This document shows positions 18,711 to 26,998 of a stretch of DNA of 64,000 nucleotides, one piece after another (the first letter of the stretch is position 1; every line of letters begins with the position of its first letter). The position numbers and the translations under genes were made by a program. The stretch lies in the NCBI GenBank assembly GCA_013001885.1, contig JABDLD010000093.1:1-64000 (forward strand), in the 5' to 3' direction. The stretch comes from Lysobacterales bacterium. GTDB lineage: Bacteria; Pseudomonadota; Gammaproteobacteria; Xanthomonadales; SZUA-36. The notes beneath the pieces are model-generated. The model made no database searches and was not told where the DNA came from. It was given only the letters and a program-made list of their open reading frames with translations.

Positions 18711-19453
18711 TGCGCATCATCACCCTGGTTGTCAGTCTGGTCACCGCACTGATCGTCATCGCGCTCCTGACAAAAACCTTGCCGCCCTCGGCGGCCGCCA
18801 TCCTGCTTGATATCAAGCGTTCTTCATGGCCGTTCACGGTTCAGAACATCCTTTGGGTTGTTTTTTTCATCGGGCTGGGCGAACTGTCTATTCGCTGGCG
18901 GGCCGGCCGGCTGGAGGCAAGCCAGATTGACCGCGGCTACCTGCCGGAGGACGAAGAAACCGTGCTGCGCCCAGGTGAGGACATGACTCCCATCTACCAA
19001 AAAGTACGCAACAGCAAATACCGTGAAACCTGTTTCGTGCCGCGGCTGATCGAACGCTGCGTGCTGGGTTTTAACCTGAGCCATTCAGCCGATCAGACCA
19101 ACTCGCTGCTGAACTCGAGCATCGAGCTGTACCTGCATGAAATCGATCTGCGTTACAACATCATCCGCTACATCACCTGGCTGATTCCTTCGCTGGGCTT
19201 TATCGGCACCGTAATCGGCATCATGCTGGCACTCAATTACGCCGGTGACCGCGCCAATGTGGAGAGTCCGGATATGCTCTACCAGGTGACCGAACGCCTG
19301 GGTGTCGCCTTTTCAACGACGCTGCTGGCGCTGGTGATGGCGTCGATACTGGTCTTTATCCTGAACATCGTCCAGGGCAAAGAGGAGAACGCACTGAACA
19401 AGGCCGGTCAGTACTGCCTCGATAACCTGATCAATCGCCTCTATTCGCCCTGA
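18710..19453 (+). CDS. Four-helix MotA/TolQ/ExbB-like membrane protein
   Basis: This 247-residue protein begins with GTG overlapping the FHA stop codon. It has helices at about 3-21, 43-61, 155-176 and 199-222. The third reads LIPSLGFIGTVIGIMLAL, matching the family pattern 'P.LGllGTv.Gm', and the fourth (FSTTLLALVMASILVFIL) matches the second pore helix. A soluble stretch of about 90 residues lies between helices 2 and 3, as in MotA and ZorA, whereas ExbB and TolQ have three helices. I infer that it forms a pentameric ring for the two MotB-like VWA proteins encoded upstream. It is distinct from the ExbB genes at 7532-9441. Confidence 0.85.
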   Translation: MRIITLVVSLVTALIVIALLTKTLPPSAAAILLDIKRSSWPFTVQNILWVVFFIGLGELSIRWRAGRLEASQIDRGYLPEDEETVLRPGEDMTPIYQKVRNSKYRETCFVPRLIERCVLGFNLSHSADQTNSLLNSSIELYLHEIDLRYNIIRYITWLIPSLGFIGTVIGIMLALNYAGDRANVESPDMLYQVTERLGVAFSTTLLALVMASILVFILNIVQGKEENALNKAGQYCLDNLINRLYSP

Positions 19454-19466
19454 GGACAGGAATCTG

Positions 19467-20930
19467 ATGCAACGTTCCTTCGTCAAGCTGATCGCCCGGC
19501 TCGCTCTGAGCATGGGCCTGCTGATGCTGACGGGAACATCAGTCGCACAGGATCTGCAGCGGGGAGGCCGCTACGTTCTGCCGCCCGGCTCAATGCCGGC
19601 CTGGACGGTCCCGGTGCTCCGGCTGGTTTCTGCCACGCACGTCGAGCCGACGACCGGGGTCGTTCTGTCCGATACCGGGCTGGTCCTGGTGCCGGAGGAG
19701 TTTGCCGGCGCCGGCGATGAGATTATCGTGCTTGATGGCGGCACCGATATCATCCGCAACGGCAGGCCCGCGAAGATTGAACGCAGATTCACCGTTGAGG
19801 GTCTGCAGGTATTATCGGTACAGGGGCTGAAAAGGCGCGGCGTAACGCTGGCCTCCAGTCCGCTCGAGCAAGGCAGCGAAATCGTCTTGACCGCCTTTCC
19901 GCCCGCTGAACAGATTGCCCTCGGCGAACCGCCGCTGAGCCTTCCGGCAACCGTGCTTGTATATGGTGAAAACCAGCGCCCCTCCGTTTCCGGCGAAACC
20001 GCGCTTCCCAACGTGACCGGGGCATTGGTGGACACCTGCGGAAACCTGGTTGGAGTCAGCATCGCCAATGAAATCCAGAGCATGGAAAGTTCTCCCGCCA
20101 CGCGTTACCAGTGGCGTGACACCCTGCTCGGCATCCTGCGTGAATTGGGTGTACCCCCCAGCGAGTCGGCCTGCTCTCCCGTCGAGGATGAACCTGCAGC
20201 GCCGCCGGTTGACGAGCCTGAGCCGGAGCCTGTGGTTGAAGACGCCGCTCCGGCTGAACCGGAGATTGAAGAGCCGGTAACTGAGCCGCCCGAAGAAGTA
20301 TCGGAGACTGAGCCGGCACCCGAGGAACCAGCCGAAGAATTACTGCCGGACATTCTACCGCCGCTGGAGAGTGGCGCCGATGAAGCTCCGGCCCCGGTCG
20401 AAGAAACCCCGTCACGTGCCTGGTTGTGGCTGCTTGCCGGCGTCTCGCTGATCGGGATCGGTTATTTGCTGCACCGGGTGCGCCGGCCCAGAACCGGGGA
20501 ACTGGCAAAAACAGACGGGAACGAACCCCACCAGCCTGACACCGGCGCGCAGGCGGCCGGCGAGTCCGAAGCTCCGACGCTGAGGCTCGACAGCGTGCTG
20601 CGGATATCCGGAGCCCTGGCGGACGGTACCGAGTTCGAAGACAGCTGCCCGGTCAGCGAGCACGCGATCAACGTCACGATCGGGCGGTCGGGAACCGATC
20701 TGGTCATCGACAGCCGGGCCGTCAGCCGCCGGCACGTCAGCCTGAATGGCCCATGGCGGGAACTGACCGTCTCTGACCTGGGCTCCAGCAACGGCACGTC
20801 CATAAACGGCGTACCCTGCCTGGAGGGGGAAATCATGTACATCGAAACCAGAGACGTACTCGTGCTGGGTGACGCGCGCTGCGCACTGGAGATCGGGCCG
20901 CGCTCAGGAGCCGGGAGTATCGAGTCGTAA
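19467..20930 (+). CDS. Membrane protein: dead trypsin-like domain outside, FHA domain inside
   Basis: This 487-residue protein has a signal peptide (1-28), a periplasmic beta-rich domain resembling DegP-type trypsin folds (about 45-225), a Glu/Pro linker (about 238-312), one membrane helix (317-336) and a cytoplasmic FHA domain (about 375-477). The trypsin-like match rests on TGVVLSDTGLVLVPEEF and TGALVDTCGNLVGVSIA, which align with the 'G.vi...G.ilTnaHV' and 'GnSGGpl.d..G.vvGi' segments. The expected catalytic His and Ser are not there. The FHA site looks intact: GR (406-407), SRRH (420-423) and SSNGT (440-444). It could pass a periplasmic state to phosphothreonine binding inside. It overlaps the kinase gene by one base (TAATG). 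Confidence 0.78.
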   Translation: MQRSFVKLIARLALSMGLLMLTGTSVAQDLQRGGRYVLPPGSMPAWTVPVLRLVSATHVEPTTGVVLSDTGLVLVPEEFAGAGDEIIVLDGGTDIIRNGRPAKIERRFTVEGLQVLSVQGLKRRGVTLASSPLEQGSEIVLTAFPPAEQIALGEPPLSLPATVLVYGENQRPSVSGETALPNVTGALVDTCGNLVGVSIANEIQSMESSPATRYQWRDTLLGILRELGVPPSESACSPVEDEPAAPPVDEPEPEPVVEDAAPAEPEIEEPVTEPPEEVSETEPAPEEPAEELLPDILPPLESGADEAPAPVEETPSRAWLWLLAGVSLIGIGYLLHRVRRPRTGELAKTDGNEPHQPDTGAQAAGESEAPTLRLDSVLRISGALADGTEFEDSCPVSEHAINVTIGRSGTDLVIDSRAVSRRHVSLNGPWRELTVSDLGSSNGTSINGVPCLEGEIMYIETRDVLVLGDARCALEIGPRSGAGSIES

Positions 20931-23359
20931 TGGCGGAGCTGTCACTGGCGCCGGGCGCCATTATCGAAAATCTGCGAATTGACCGAATTCTCGGCCAGGG
21001 CGCTTTTGGAGTCACTTACCTGGTGACCGATCAGCTTCTGAGCAAGTCGTTCGCACTAAAAGAGTACCTGCCTCGCGACCACGTGAGCCGCAGCGAAGAC
21101 AGCCGGCTGCAGCCGAAGAACGAAGCATCCGCCAGCCTGTTCGCATCAGGACTTGAGCATTTCCTGGAAGAAGGGCGCAGGGTGGCGCAGCTGAAACACC
21201 CGAACATCGTAGAAGTTTTCCGCTGTTTCGAAGCGAATGGCACGGCTTACCTGTTGATGCCTTACTACAGGGGAGAGGCCCTGCACACGCTGCTCAAGCG
21301 CAGCGGGGTGTTCAGCGTCGAAGAAGCACTGGCCCTGGCCCGCCCAATGCTGGACGCGCTGGAATACATCCACAGCAAAGGGCTCGTTCACCAGGACATC
21401 AAGCCTGCGAACATCTATATCACCGATACCGGCCAGCCCATACTGTTGGACTTCGGCGCAGCCGGGCAGCGCCTTGACGCTGCTGCATCGACCCGCTGGA
21501 AACTGGGCAGCGAGGGGTACGCGGCACCTGAGCAGTCCGAACATAACGGGTCTATCGGGCCGTGGACGGACATTTATGGCCTCGCTGCCACGCTCTATCG
21601 CTGCATCAGCGGGCAGATACCGGTTGCAGCTGCGCAGCGGCAAAGCGCCGTCGCAGAAGGAGAAGCCGACCCGCTGGAGCCCGTCGCAAACCTGGTGCCG
21701 GCCCAGCCCTATTCCAGCATTTTGAAAGCCATCGAGAGCGGGCTGCGACTGCAGCCAGCCGCCCGTCCCCTGGACGTGGCGGGCTGGCGCCCGGTTTTTG
21801 GAAGGACCGCGGCAGCGGGGCCCGGCGCCGGCAACGCGGCGATAGAGCAGGAAGGAAGGGAGTGGCTTCCGATCATCCTGCTCAGTATCCTGGGCATCGT
21901 CCTGCTCAGCGCCGTAATTTACCTGCTTGCCGGCGGGGACGGAAAGCCGGCCGACCCAGAGGACGGAAGGACTCCGCCATCGGCCGGGACGGACCAGCAG
22001 GCTGAACCTACCAGGGTCTCCTCACCCGAAGAGACTACCCGCTGGCAGTCTGCGCTGGAACTGGATACAGCGTATGGCTATCAGTTGTTCATGCATGATT
22101 TCCCGGACTCCATCCACCGGGAACAGGCTGAAATGCATCTCGAACAGCTGGACGACCAGGCCTGGGGATATGCCCGCCAGCAAAATACCCCGGCTGCGGT
22201 TGCAGCCTACATGGATACCTTCCTCTCGGGAAAACATGAAGCCGAGGCGAGGATCCTGATGGATGAATTCCGGCTCGCAGCCGACGCAGCGCAACGCGAA
22301 ATGATGGAACTGGAGCGCCAGGATGACGAGGCCTGGGAGAAGGCACGCGCTGATCGCACCATTGGCGCGATCAATCAATACCTGTCCGACTGGGCGGGTG
22401 GGCGGCACGACGACGAGGCGCGCACGCTGCGGCGGCAGATCCAGGCTGAACGCGACGATACCCGCGCCTTCGAGGCCGCCGGCAAGCTCGATACCATCGA
22501 CGCTTACAAGTCTTACGTTGCCGCTTTTCCAGCAGGCCGCCACGTAGCCAGGGCGCTGGAAGCGATCGACGACCGCACGCTGCGCCCCGGCAAAAAGTTC
22601 CGGGACTGCGAAGACTGCCCCTCGATGGTGGTCGTGCCGGCCGGTTCATTCTGGCAGGGCTCTGAGGAAACAGCCCCGCTGGCGCTGAAAATGGAAACTC
22701 CCAGGCGAATGGTCACCATCGCCGAACCGTTCGCCGCAGGAGTTTTCGAAATCACGATGGCGCAATGGGACCAGTGCGTCGCCGACGGCGGTTGCAAAAC
22801 ACGTCCGCCCGATAACGGCTGGGGCCGGAGCTCACGGCCGGCGATCATGGTCTCGTGGAACGACACGCAGGAATTTACCGCCTGGCTGAGCCGTAAGACC
22901 GGGCAGTCCTACAGCCTGCCCAGCGAGAGCCAATGGGAATACATCGCGCGGGCCGGCGAGGAAAGTGACTGGCTGGGCGGCAGCGCCGCGAACGTCTGCC
23001 AGTTTGGAAACATCGCCGGCAGCGAATCGGGTTTTCGCTGGCAGCACGAGGAGTGCGCCGACCAGGCCGCCATAGAAACGCTGCCGGTGGGTTCGTTCCG
23101 TGCCAATGCGTTTGGCGTTTACGACGTGATCGGAAACGTGGCCGAGTGGACACTGGACTGCATGAACCTTTCCTATCTGGATGCGCCGGCGAACGGAAGC
23201 GCCTGGGGGCGCGGAATCTGCAGTTCACGCATGACGCGTGGCGGATCCTGGTTCACCGGTTCGCGGGAAGTGCGCCTGCCGGCGAGGTTTAATCTTAAAA
23301 ACGGAGATCGCAACGACTTTACCGGTTTTAGAGTGGTGCGTAGGGTGGAGCCCCAGTGA
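20930..23359 (+). CDS. Transmembrane Ser/Thr protein kinase with periplasmic repeats and FGE-like domain
   Basis: This 809-residue protein has a cytoplasmic PknB-type kinase (about 14-285), a membrane helix (about 313-334), four periplasmic repeats of about 45 residues (about 370-550, 'AW..A...dT..a...Yl..f..GrH...A') and a C-terminal FGE/SUMF1-type domain (563-805). Kinase residues are present: GQGAFGVTY (22-30), Lys44, HQDIKPAN (154-161, with HQD instead of HRD) and DFG (174-176), then SEGYAAPEQ. The FGE domain has GNVAEW and RGGSW, but no Cys pair after RGGSW, so formylglycine formation is unlikely. Chlamydial Pkn1 also joins a kinase to an FGE domain. Likely targets are partners of the nearby FHA proteins. 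No PP2C phosphatase gene is visible in the locus. Confidence 0.88.
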   Translation: MAELSLAPGAIIENLRIDRILGQGAFGVTYLVTDQLLSKSFALKEYLPRDHVSRSEDSRLQPKNEASASLFASGLEHFLEEGRRVAQLKHPNIVEVFRCFEANGTAYLLMPYYRGEALHTLLKRSGVFSVEEALALARPMLDALEYIHSKGLVHQDIKPANIYITDTGQPILLDFGAAGQRLDAAASTRWKLGSEGYAAPEQSEHNGSIGPWTDIYGLAATLYRCISGQIPVAAAQRQSAVAEGEADPLEPVANLVPAQPYSSILKAIESGLRLQPAARPLDVAGWRPVFGRTAAAGPGAGNAAIEQEGREWLPIILLSILGIVLLSAVIYLLAGGDGKPADPEDGRTPPSAGTDQQAEPTRVSSPEETTRWQSALELDTAYGYQLFMHDFPDSIHREQAEMHLEQLDDQAWGYARQQNTPAAVAAYMDTFLSGKHEAEARILMDEFRLAADAAQREMMELERQDDEAWEKARADRTIGAINQYLSDWAGGRHDDEARTLRRQIQAERDDTRAFEAAGKLDTIDAYKSYVAAFPAGRHVARALEAIDDRTLRPGKKFRDCEDCPSMVVVPAGSFWQGSEETAPLALKMETPRRMVTIAEPFAAGVFEITMAQWDQCVADGGCKTRPPDNGWGRSSRPAIMVSWNDTQEFTAWLSRKTGQSYSLPSESQWEYIARAGEESDWLGGSAANVCQFGNIAGSESGFRWQHEECADQAAIETLPVGSFRANAFGVYDVIGNVAEWTLDCMNLSYLDAPANGSAWGRGICSSRMTRGGSWFTGSREVRLPARFNLKNGDRNDFTGFRVVRRVEPQ

Positions 23360-23365
23360 TCGAAA

Positions 23366-23432
23366 CCAGCAGGGAAGAAAGCCAGCGCTTCTTTGCCTGC
23401 GGCAAAACCGCACGGGCTTTCTTCCCTGCTGG
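23366..23432. repeat. 18-base perfect inverted repeat between the kinase gene and the next gene
   Basis: The arms CCAGCAGGGAAGAAAGCC (23366-23383) and its exact reverse complement (23415-23432) enclose 31 bases, which themselves contain a 5-base hairpin (TGCGG/CCGCA, 23397-23411). No T run follows, so it is not a standard terminator. It may be an mRNA-stabilising or attenuating structure, or a mobile palindromic repeat. Confidence 0.8.
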
Positions 23433-23483
23433 CTGCTTCAGGGGGCGTTCAGTTTGTTGGTGCATAATTGAGGCATGGTAAAA

Positions 23484-24368
23484 ATGCGTATTAATTTGCT
23501 TGTTTTCCTGCTGGGAACCTTCTGGCTGCCGTTGGCACTTGCCCAGGAAGCGGAGCCGGCGGAGGACGCGGACGATTCCAGTGACCAGGTCGAGCAGCGG
23601 GACGATTCCTACCGACGGCAGATGGAACTGGAGGACGCCAGGGCGCGCGACCGCAGCTACATCGACAACACTTATACACCCTCGGGCGATCTCGAAAAGA
23701 TCGACAAGCTGCCCGAGGAGTCACGGGAAAACATTCGCGACCAACTGGTTGACGTCATCATGGAGAACGGGGAATGGGAGCCTTCCGACGCTCTCGAGGA
23801 ATATCCATACCAGCCTACCGCAGCGGCCCAGGCCGACGCCGAATTGATGGAGCAGGAGCAGGAAGCCTGGGACGAACAGATCGAGAAATATCACAAGCGT
23901 GAAGCAGCGGCATTCGGCAGTTACCGCGGCCCGGTTCCGGGACCCGGCAACCCCACCGGCCAGGAGGGCGGACAACAGGGAGGGGAGCAGGGCAGCGGCC
24001 AGGAAGGACAGGACAGTGGCCAGGGAGCCGACGGCTCAGGCTCAGCCGGCACTTATCAGCCCTACGAGCCCAACTCCTCGAGTTCAGAAGATGAAACCAG
24101 CACCGCCGGTGTTTCGGAAAGCGCCCTCGATTTTCTGCGGAGCGGCCGCACGGGAGCGCAACAACAGCAGGCTCAGCAGGCCGAAAACCCGGAGCAGCTC
24201 GCCGAGCAGTCTTCAGAGCAAGCTGAAGAACAGGTTACTGCCGAGCAGCAGCGACCTTCTGAGCAGGCGATACAGCCCGACCTTCGCGGCATCATCGCGA
24301 TCCAGGACCTGGACAAGCTGGAGGGCACAGAAATCCCGGTTGCACCTGAAGAGCAGGAAGACCCCTAG
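23484..24368 (+). CDS. Exported low-complexity protein, unknown function
   Basis: The ATG at 23484 (294 residues) has a GAGG sequence 10 bases upstream; the ATG at 23475 is only one base from it and is less likely. A signal peptide (RINLLVFLLGTFWLPLALAQ) leads into an acidic, Arg-containing region (about 25-130) with some helix. A Gly/Gln/Ser-rich stretch (about 155-190) and a Gln/Glu-rich tail (about 220-265) follow. I do not recognise a domain. The gene follows the kinase in the same direction after the 18-base inverted repeat, so it is probably the last member of the signalling locus, perhaps a flexible periplasmic linker. Its stop overlaps the end of the convergent endonuclease gene by 4 bases. 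Confidence 0.75.
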   Translation: MRINLLVFLLGTFWLPLALAQEAEPAEDADDSSDQVEQRDDSYRRQMELEDARARDRSYIDNTYTPSGDLEKIDKLPEESRENIRDQLVDVIMENGEWEPSDALEEYPYQPTAAAQADAELMEQEQEAWDEQIEKYHKREAAAFGSYRGPVPGPGNPTGQEGGQQGGEQGSGQEGQDSGQGADGSGSAGTYQPYEPNSSSSEDETSTAGVSESALDFLRSGRTGAQQQQAQQAENPEQLAEQSSEQAEEQVTAEQQRPSEQAIQPDLRGIIAIQDLDKLEGTEIPVAPEEQEDP

Positions 24369-25663
24369 CGCTCACACAAAGCGACATTGTCCAGGGCAAC
24401 TCGCTGGATCGAGACCTCACCCTCCAGGTTAACCGAAGGAATCCTGTAGTGAATTATGCCGGCGTTGCAGTCGCTGAATGAAACCTGCATTGTGCCTTTG
24501 ACCTCTGCCGGACCGGCCGCGGGTAAAGCTGAATCGAATATCCCGCCGCTGGTTACATTAATGTCAAAGGACACACTGTTTCCCGCATAAGGACCCTGGG
24601 CAGTCAGCCAGCGGTGCCCCGGATCGCCCAATAGTGATTTAACGTCTTCTGGCGGCCGTTCGGTATCGTAGGTAAACCACGCGATAAACATGTACTGGAT
24701 GTCTTCCCAGACGATAATGAAAAATCCCTGGCCGTTGGTTTCGGGGTCATACCAAGCATCATTCAGGCCGGAATTAATAACGAACGAGCTGCATTGGTCT
24801 TCGAACACACAAGACACCCATTCGGGGTGATCAATGAACGGATTTCGGTTGCCCTGGAAAGAAGCAACGGTCTCGTGATGCTGAATCTCCACCAGGTCTA
24901 CCGGGTCCTGCAGGTGCCACTCCAGCAGTACCGACAGCATACCCATGTAACCGGTGTCTTCGTTGAAACCCGTACGCGAATTTTCGATCAACTGCCGGTC
25001 GTCTGTCAGTATCAGGTCGGGCTCACTGGCACCGCTGCCCGTGTGCGAACCGCCTTCGTACCTGACGTCCATGTACATCAAAGCGCGCGCCACGTCTCCC
25101 CGGCGACCGCTCCACACTTCCCAACTGCCGTATGTGAACTCGCCGATTTGCCAATTCGAATCTCCCGGGTAACCGCCTCCCGTTCCGCCGCGACCGCCAT
25201 TATCCGAGGTTGGGTATTCCTCGCAATTCTCGTTGCAGTAGTCGAAGGGATGGTTTGAACGCGCAAAATTGTAGTCCGTATCAGACAGGAATAGTGCGTG
25301 CATGTCTGTATAGGGGTAGTTGATCGTGCTGTCGTTGTCCGGAAAGCCGTAGGACTTGGGCCAGGTATGTTCGCGATTATAAAAGTCGTTGCCCCCGCCC
25401 CGCTTGGAAAAACCTGCGTTTCGGTAAAGCGTTATTACCTGCCCTTCGTCGTCCGGATTCTGATCTGCCATCTCCAACACATCCCAGGTGTCCGTCAGTG
25501 AAGAAGTGTATGGAAAGCGCTGGTGGTCATCGATCAGCTCATGCAGCGACTGGCGCAAAAGTGTGGATGAAGAGTCGTCGACACCCTCGTAGTAGTTTTC
25601 AGTTTCCGCCATCAACAGCAGGGGGGGAAAAGCCAGAACGGCGCCAAGTGCCAGCATTCTCAT
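24365..25663 (-). CDS. Exported endonuclease I family protein with extra C-terminal domain
   Basis: Starting at the ATG at 25663 the product has 432 residues with a signal peptide (MRMLALGAVLAFPPLLLMA). The endonuclease I (EndA/NucM) domain covers about residues 25-290. It has the metal-binding beta-beta-alpha motif FYNREHTWPKSYGF and DMHALFLSD, found in periplasmic or secreted nucleases that cut DNA without sequence specificity. The remaining 130 residues carry a motif, NDAWYDPETNGQGFFI, and an 'FIAWFTYDT' strand that recur at the C terminus of many exported gammaproteobacterial proteins. This part may help secretion or binding. Probable role: use of extracellular DNA as nutrient. Confidence 0.88.
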   Translation of the reverse strand: MRMLALGAVLAFPPLLLMAETENYYEGVDDSSSTLLRQSLHELIDDHQRFPYTSSLTDTWDVLEMADQNPDDEGQVITLYRNAGFSKRGGGNDFYNREHTWPKSYGFPDNDSTINYPYTDMHALFLSDTDYNFARSNHPFDYCNENCEEYPTSDNGGRGGTGGGYPGDSNWQIGEFTYGSWEVWSGRRGDVARALMYMDVRYEGGSHTGSGASEPDLILTDDRQLIENSRTGFNEDTGYMGMLSVLLEWHLQDPVDLVEIQHHETVASFQGNRNPFIDHPEWVSCVFEDQCSSFVINSGLNDAWYDPETNGQGFFIIVWEDIQYMFIAWFTYDTERPPEDVKSLLGDPGHRWLTAQGPYAGNSVSFDINVTSGGIFDSALPAAGPAEVKGTMQVSFSDCNAGIIHYRIPSVNLEGEVSIQRVALDNVALCER

Positions 25664-25838
25664 GAGCAAACCAGAAAAAATAAAAACGCCATTTTACGTC
25701 ATTTGCGGTAGGTAGAGTGCAGGGCATCATTAAGATCGAATGGTTTTTGTGCAGCAAGCGGAAACTGTTTACCCCCTTGGCCCAGAAGCGTTCATGGTAC
25801 CGCCTGGCGAATTGACATGCCGCCGGGGGTGAACCAGT

Positions 25839-26951
25839 ATGGCAGCCTCATTCAAAATACGAAATGCAATGACAGCTTCGGCCACCGCCAAAGACTACCT
25901 GGACAGTCCGGACTACCTGGCTTACAAATTCAATTTCAGCACGGAAAATATTGAGTTTCTGCCGGTACGGAAAAGCGAGATTCGCCGGGCCAATTCCCTT
26001 AGCCGCGAGTTCATCGGCTCCGACCGGCCGCTGATTCCGGTACCGCTCGCTGAGCTGGCTCCGCTGCTTGACCCCTCCAGCCGCCAACTGCAGGACAATC
26101 CTCCGCGCTTCGTGTTTCACACCGCTTTTTGCTCGTCTACTTTCATATCGCGCTGCCTGGATGTCGATGGGATCAGCATCGGTTTGCGGGAGCCGCAACT
26201 GCTGCTGGATGCAGCCAACGCGAAAAGGCTGCAGTGGCGGTCCCAAACGACCCCGCTCGATCATCGCGACTGGCCCAGGCTCGCCCTGCAGTTGCTGGGA
26301 AAACACGCCGGCCCGGCCGGGAAACTCGTGATCAAGCCGATCAATTCAGTCAATAATATTATCTCCGAGCTGTTGCAGATCACGGGCACCGGCAGGTCCC
26401 TGATGCTCTACACCGACGCGCGGAATTTCCTTTTGTCGACGTTGAAAAAGGGTGAAGAAGCCAAATTTACGGTCAGGGCCATGTTTGACCTGACGCGTTG
26501 CGATTTTCCGCACCTGGCGAATCTCAGGTTGTCCGATACGATTCACATGACCGACATCAAGGTCATACTTACCCTTTGGCGGCTGCAGATCGAGCAGGCC
26601 GAACAGGCATTGCAGCAATTTTCAGCCGCAAACAGGATGGCCTCTGTCTATGGCGAACGCTTGATCGACGACCCCCGAAATACACTGCAATCAGCCAACC
26701 GGTTTCTGCAACTTGGCATTCAAGCGAGTCAGATTGATGACATTGCAACAGGTGACCATCGCTTCAGCGACGCGAAAAACACCGGTCAGGCATTCAGCAC
26801 TGCAACGCGGGAAAAGGCCTACGTTCGGGTTGAGAAATACTACGGTACCGAGTTGGATAATGCCCTCAACTGGCTGTTCCAGAACAATCCGGGCACGCGG
26901 CTTGAGCCCAGGTTGAGCGGGGCGTTGCCGGCGGAGAACGGTCCGGAGTGA
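25839..26951 (+). CDS. Sulfotransferase-like protein of unknown function
   Basis: This 370-residue protein contains FVFHTAFCSSTFISRCLD at about residues 90-107. This resembles the phosphosulfate-binding loop of a divergent sulfotransferase-like family ('HtafC.STlla..L'). An Arg/Asp-rich core (MLYTDARNFLLSTLKKGEE) follows and may correspond to the 3'-phosphate site. No signal peptide or membrane segment is seen. The acceptor is unknown. It stands alone: a GGGGGTGA ribosome site lies just before the ATG, the upstream 175 bases hold no clear promoter, and it converges with the YheT gene 47 bases downstream. Confidence 0.6.
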   Translation: MAASFKIRNAMTASATAKDYLDSPDYLAYKFNFSTENIEFLPVRKSEIRRANSLSREFIGSDRPLIPVPLAELAPLLDPSSRQLQDNPPRFVFHTAFCSSTFISRCLDVDGISIGLREPQLLLDAANAKRLQWRSQTTPLDHRDWPRLALQLLGKHAGPAGKLVIKPINSVNNIISELLQITGTGRSLMLYTDARNFLLSTLKKGEEAKFTVRAMFDLTRCDFPHLANLRLSDTIHMTDIKVILTLWRLQIEQAEQALQQFSAANRMASVYGERLIDDPRNTLQSANRFLQLGIQASQIDDIATGDHRFSDAKNTGQAFSTATREKAYVRVEKYYGTELDNALNWLFQNNPGTRLEPRLSGALPAENGPE

Positions 26952-26998
26952 GTGAAGCCAACCAGTCTTTCTGAAACGCTTATTCATTGGTACAGCCG

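Noticed and set aside
23366-23432. Rho-independent terminator of the kinase gene
   Set aside because: The stem is strong, but no T run follows and the loop is long.
12835-24368. Zorya anti-phage system
   Set aside because: There is a MotA-like and MotB-like pair, but no peptidoglycan-binding ZorB, ZorC, helicase-type ZorD or ZorE gene, so only analogy is claimed.
12835-24368. Type VI secretion regulatory cluster (PpkA, Fha, PppA)
   Set aside because: No sheath, VgrG, Hcp, ClpV or PP2C phosphatase genes are present in or near the locus.
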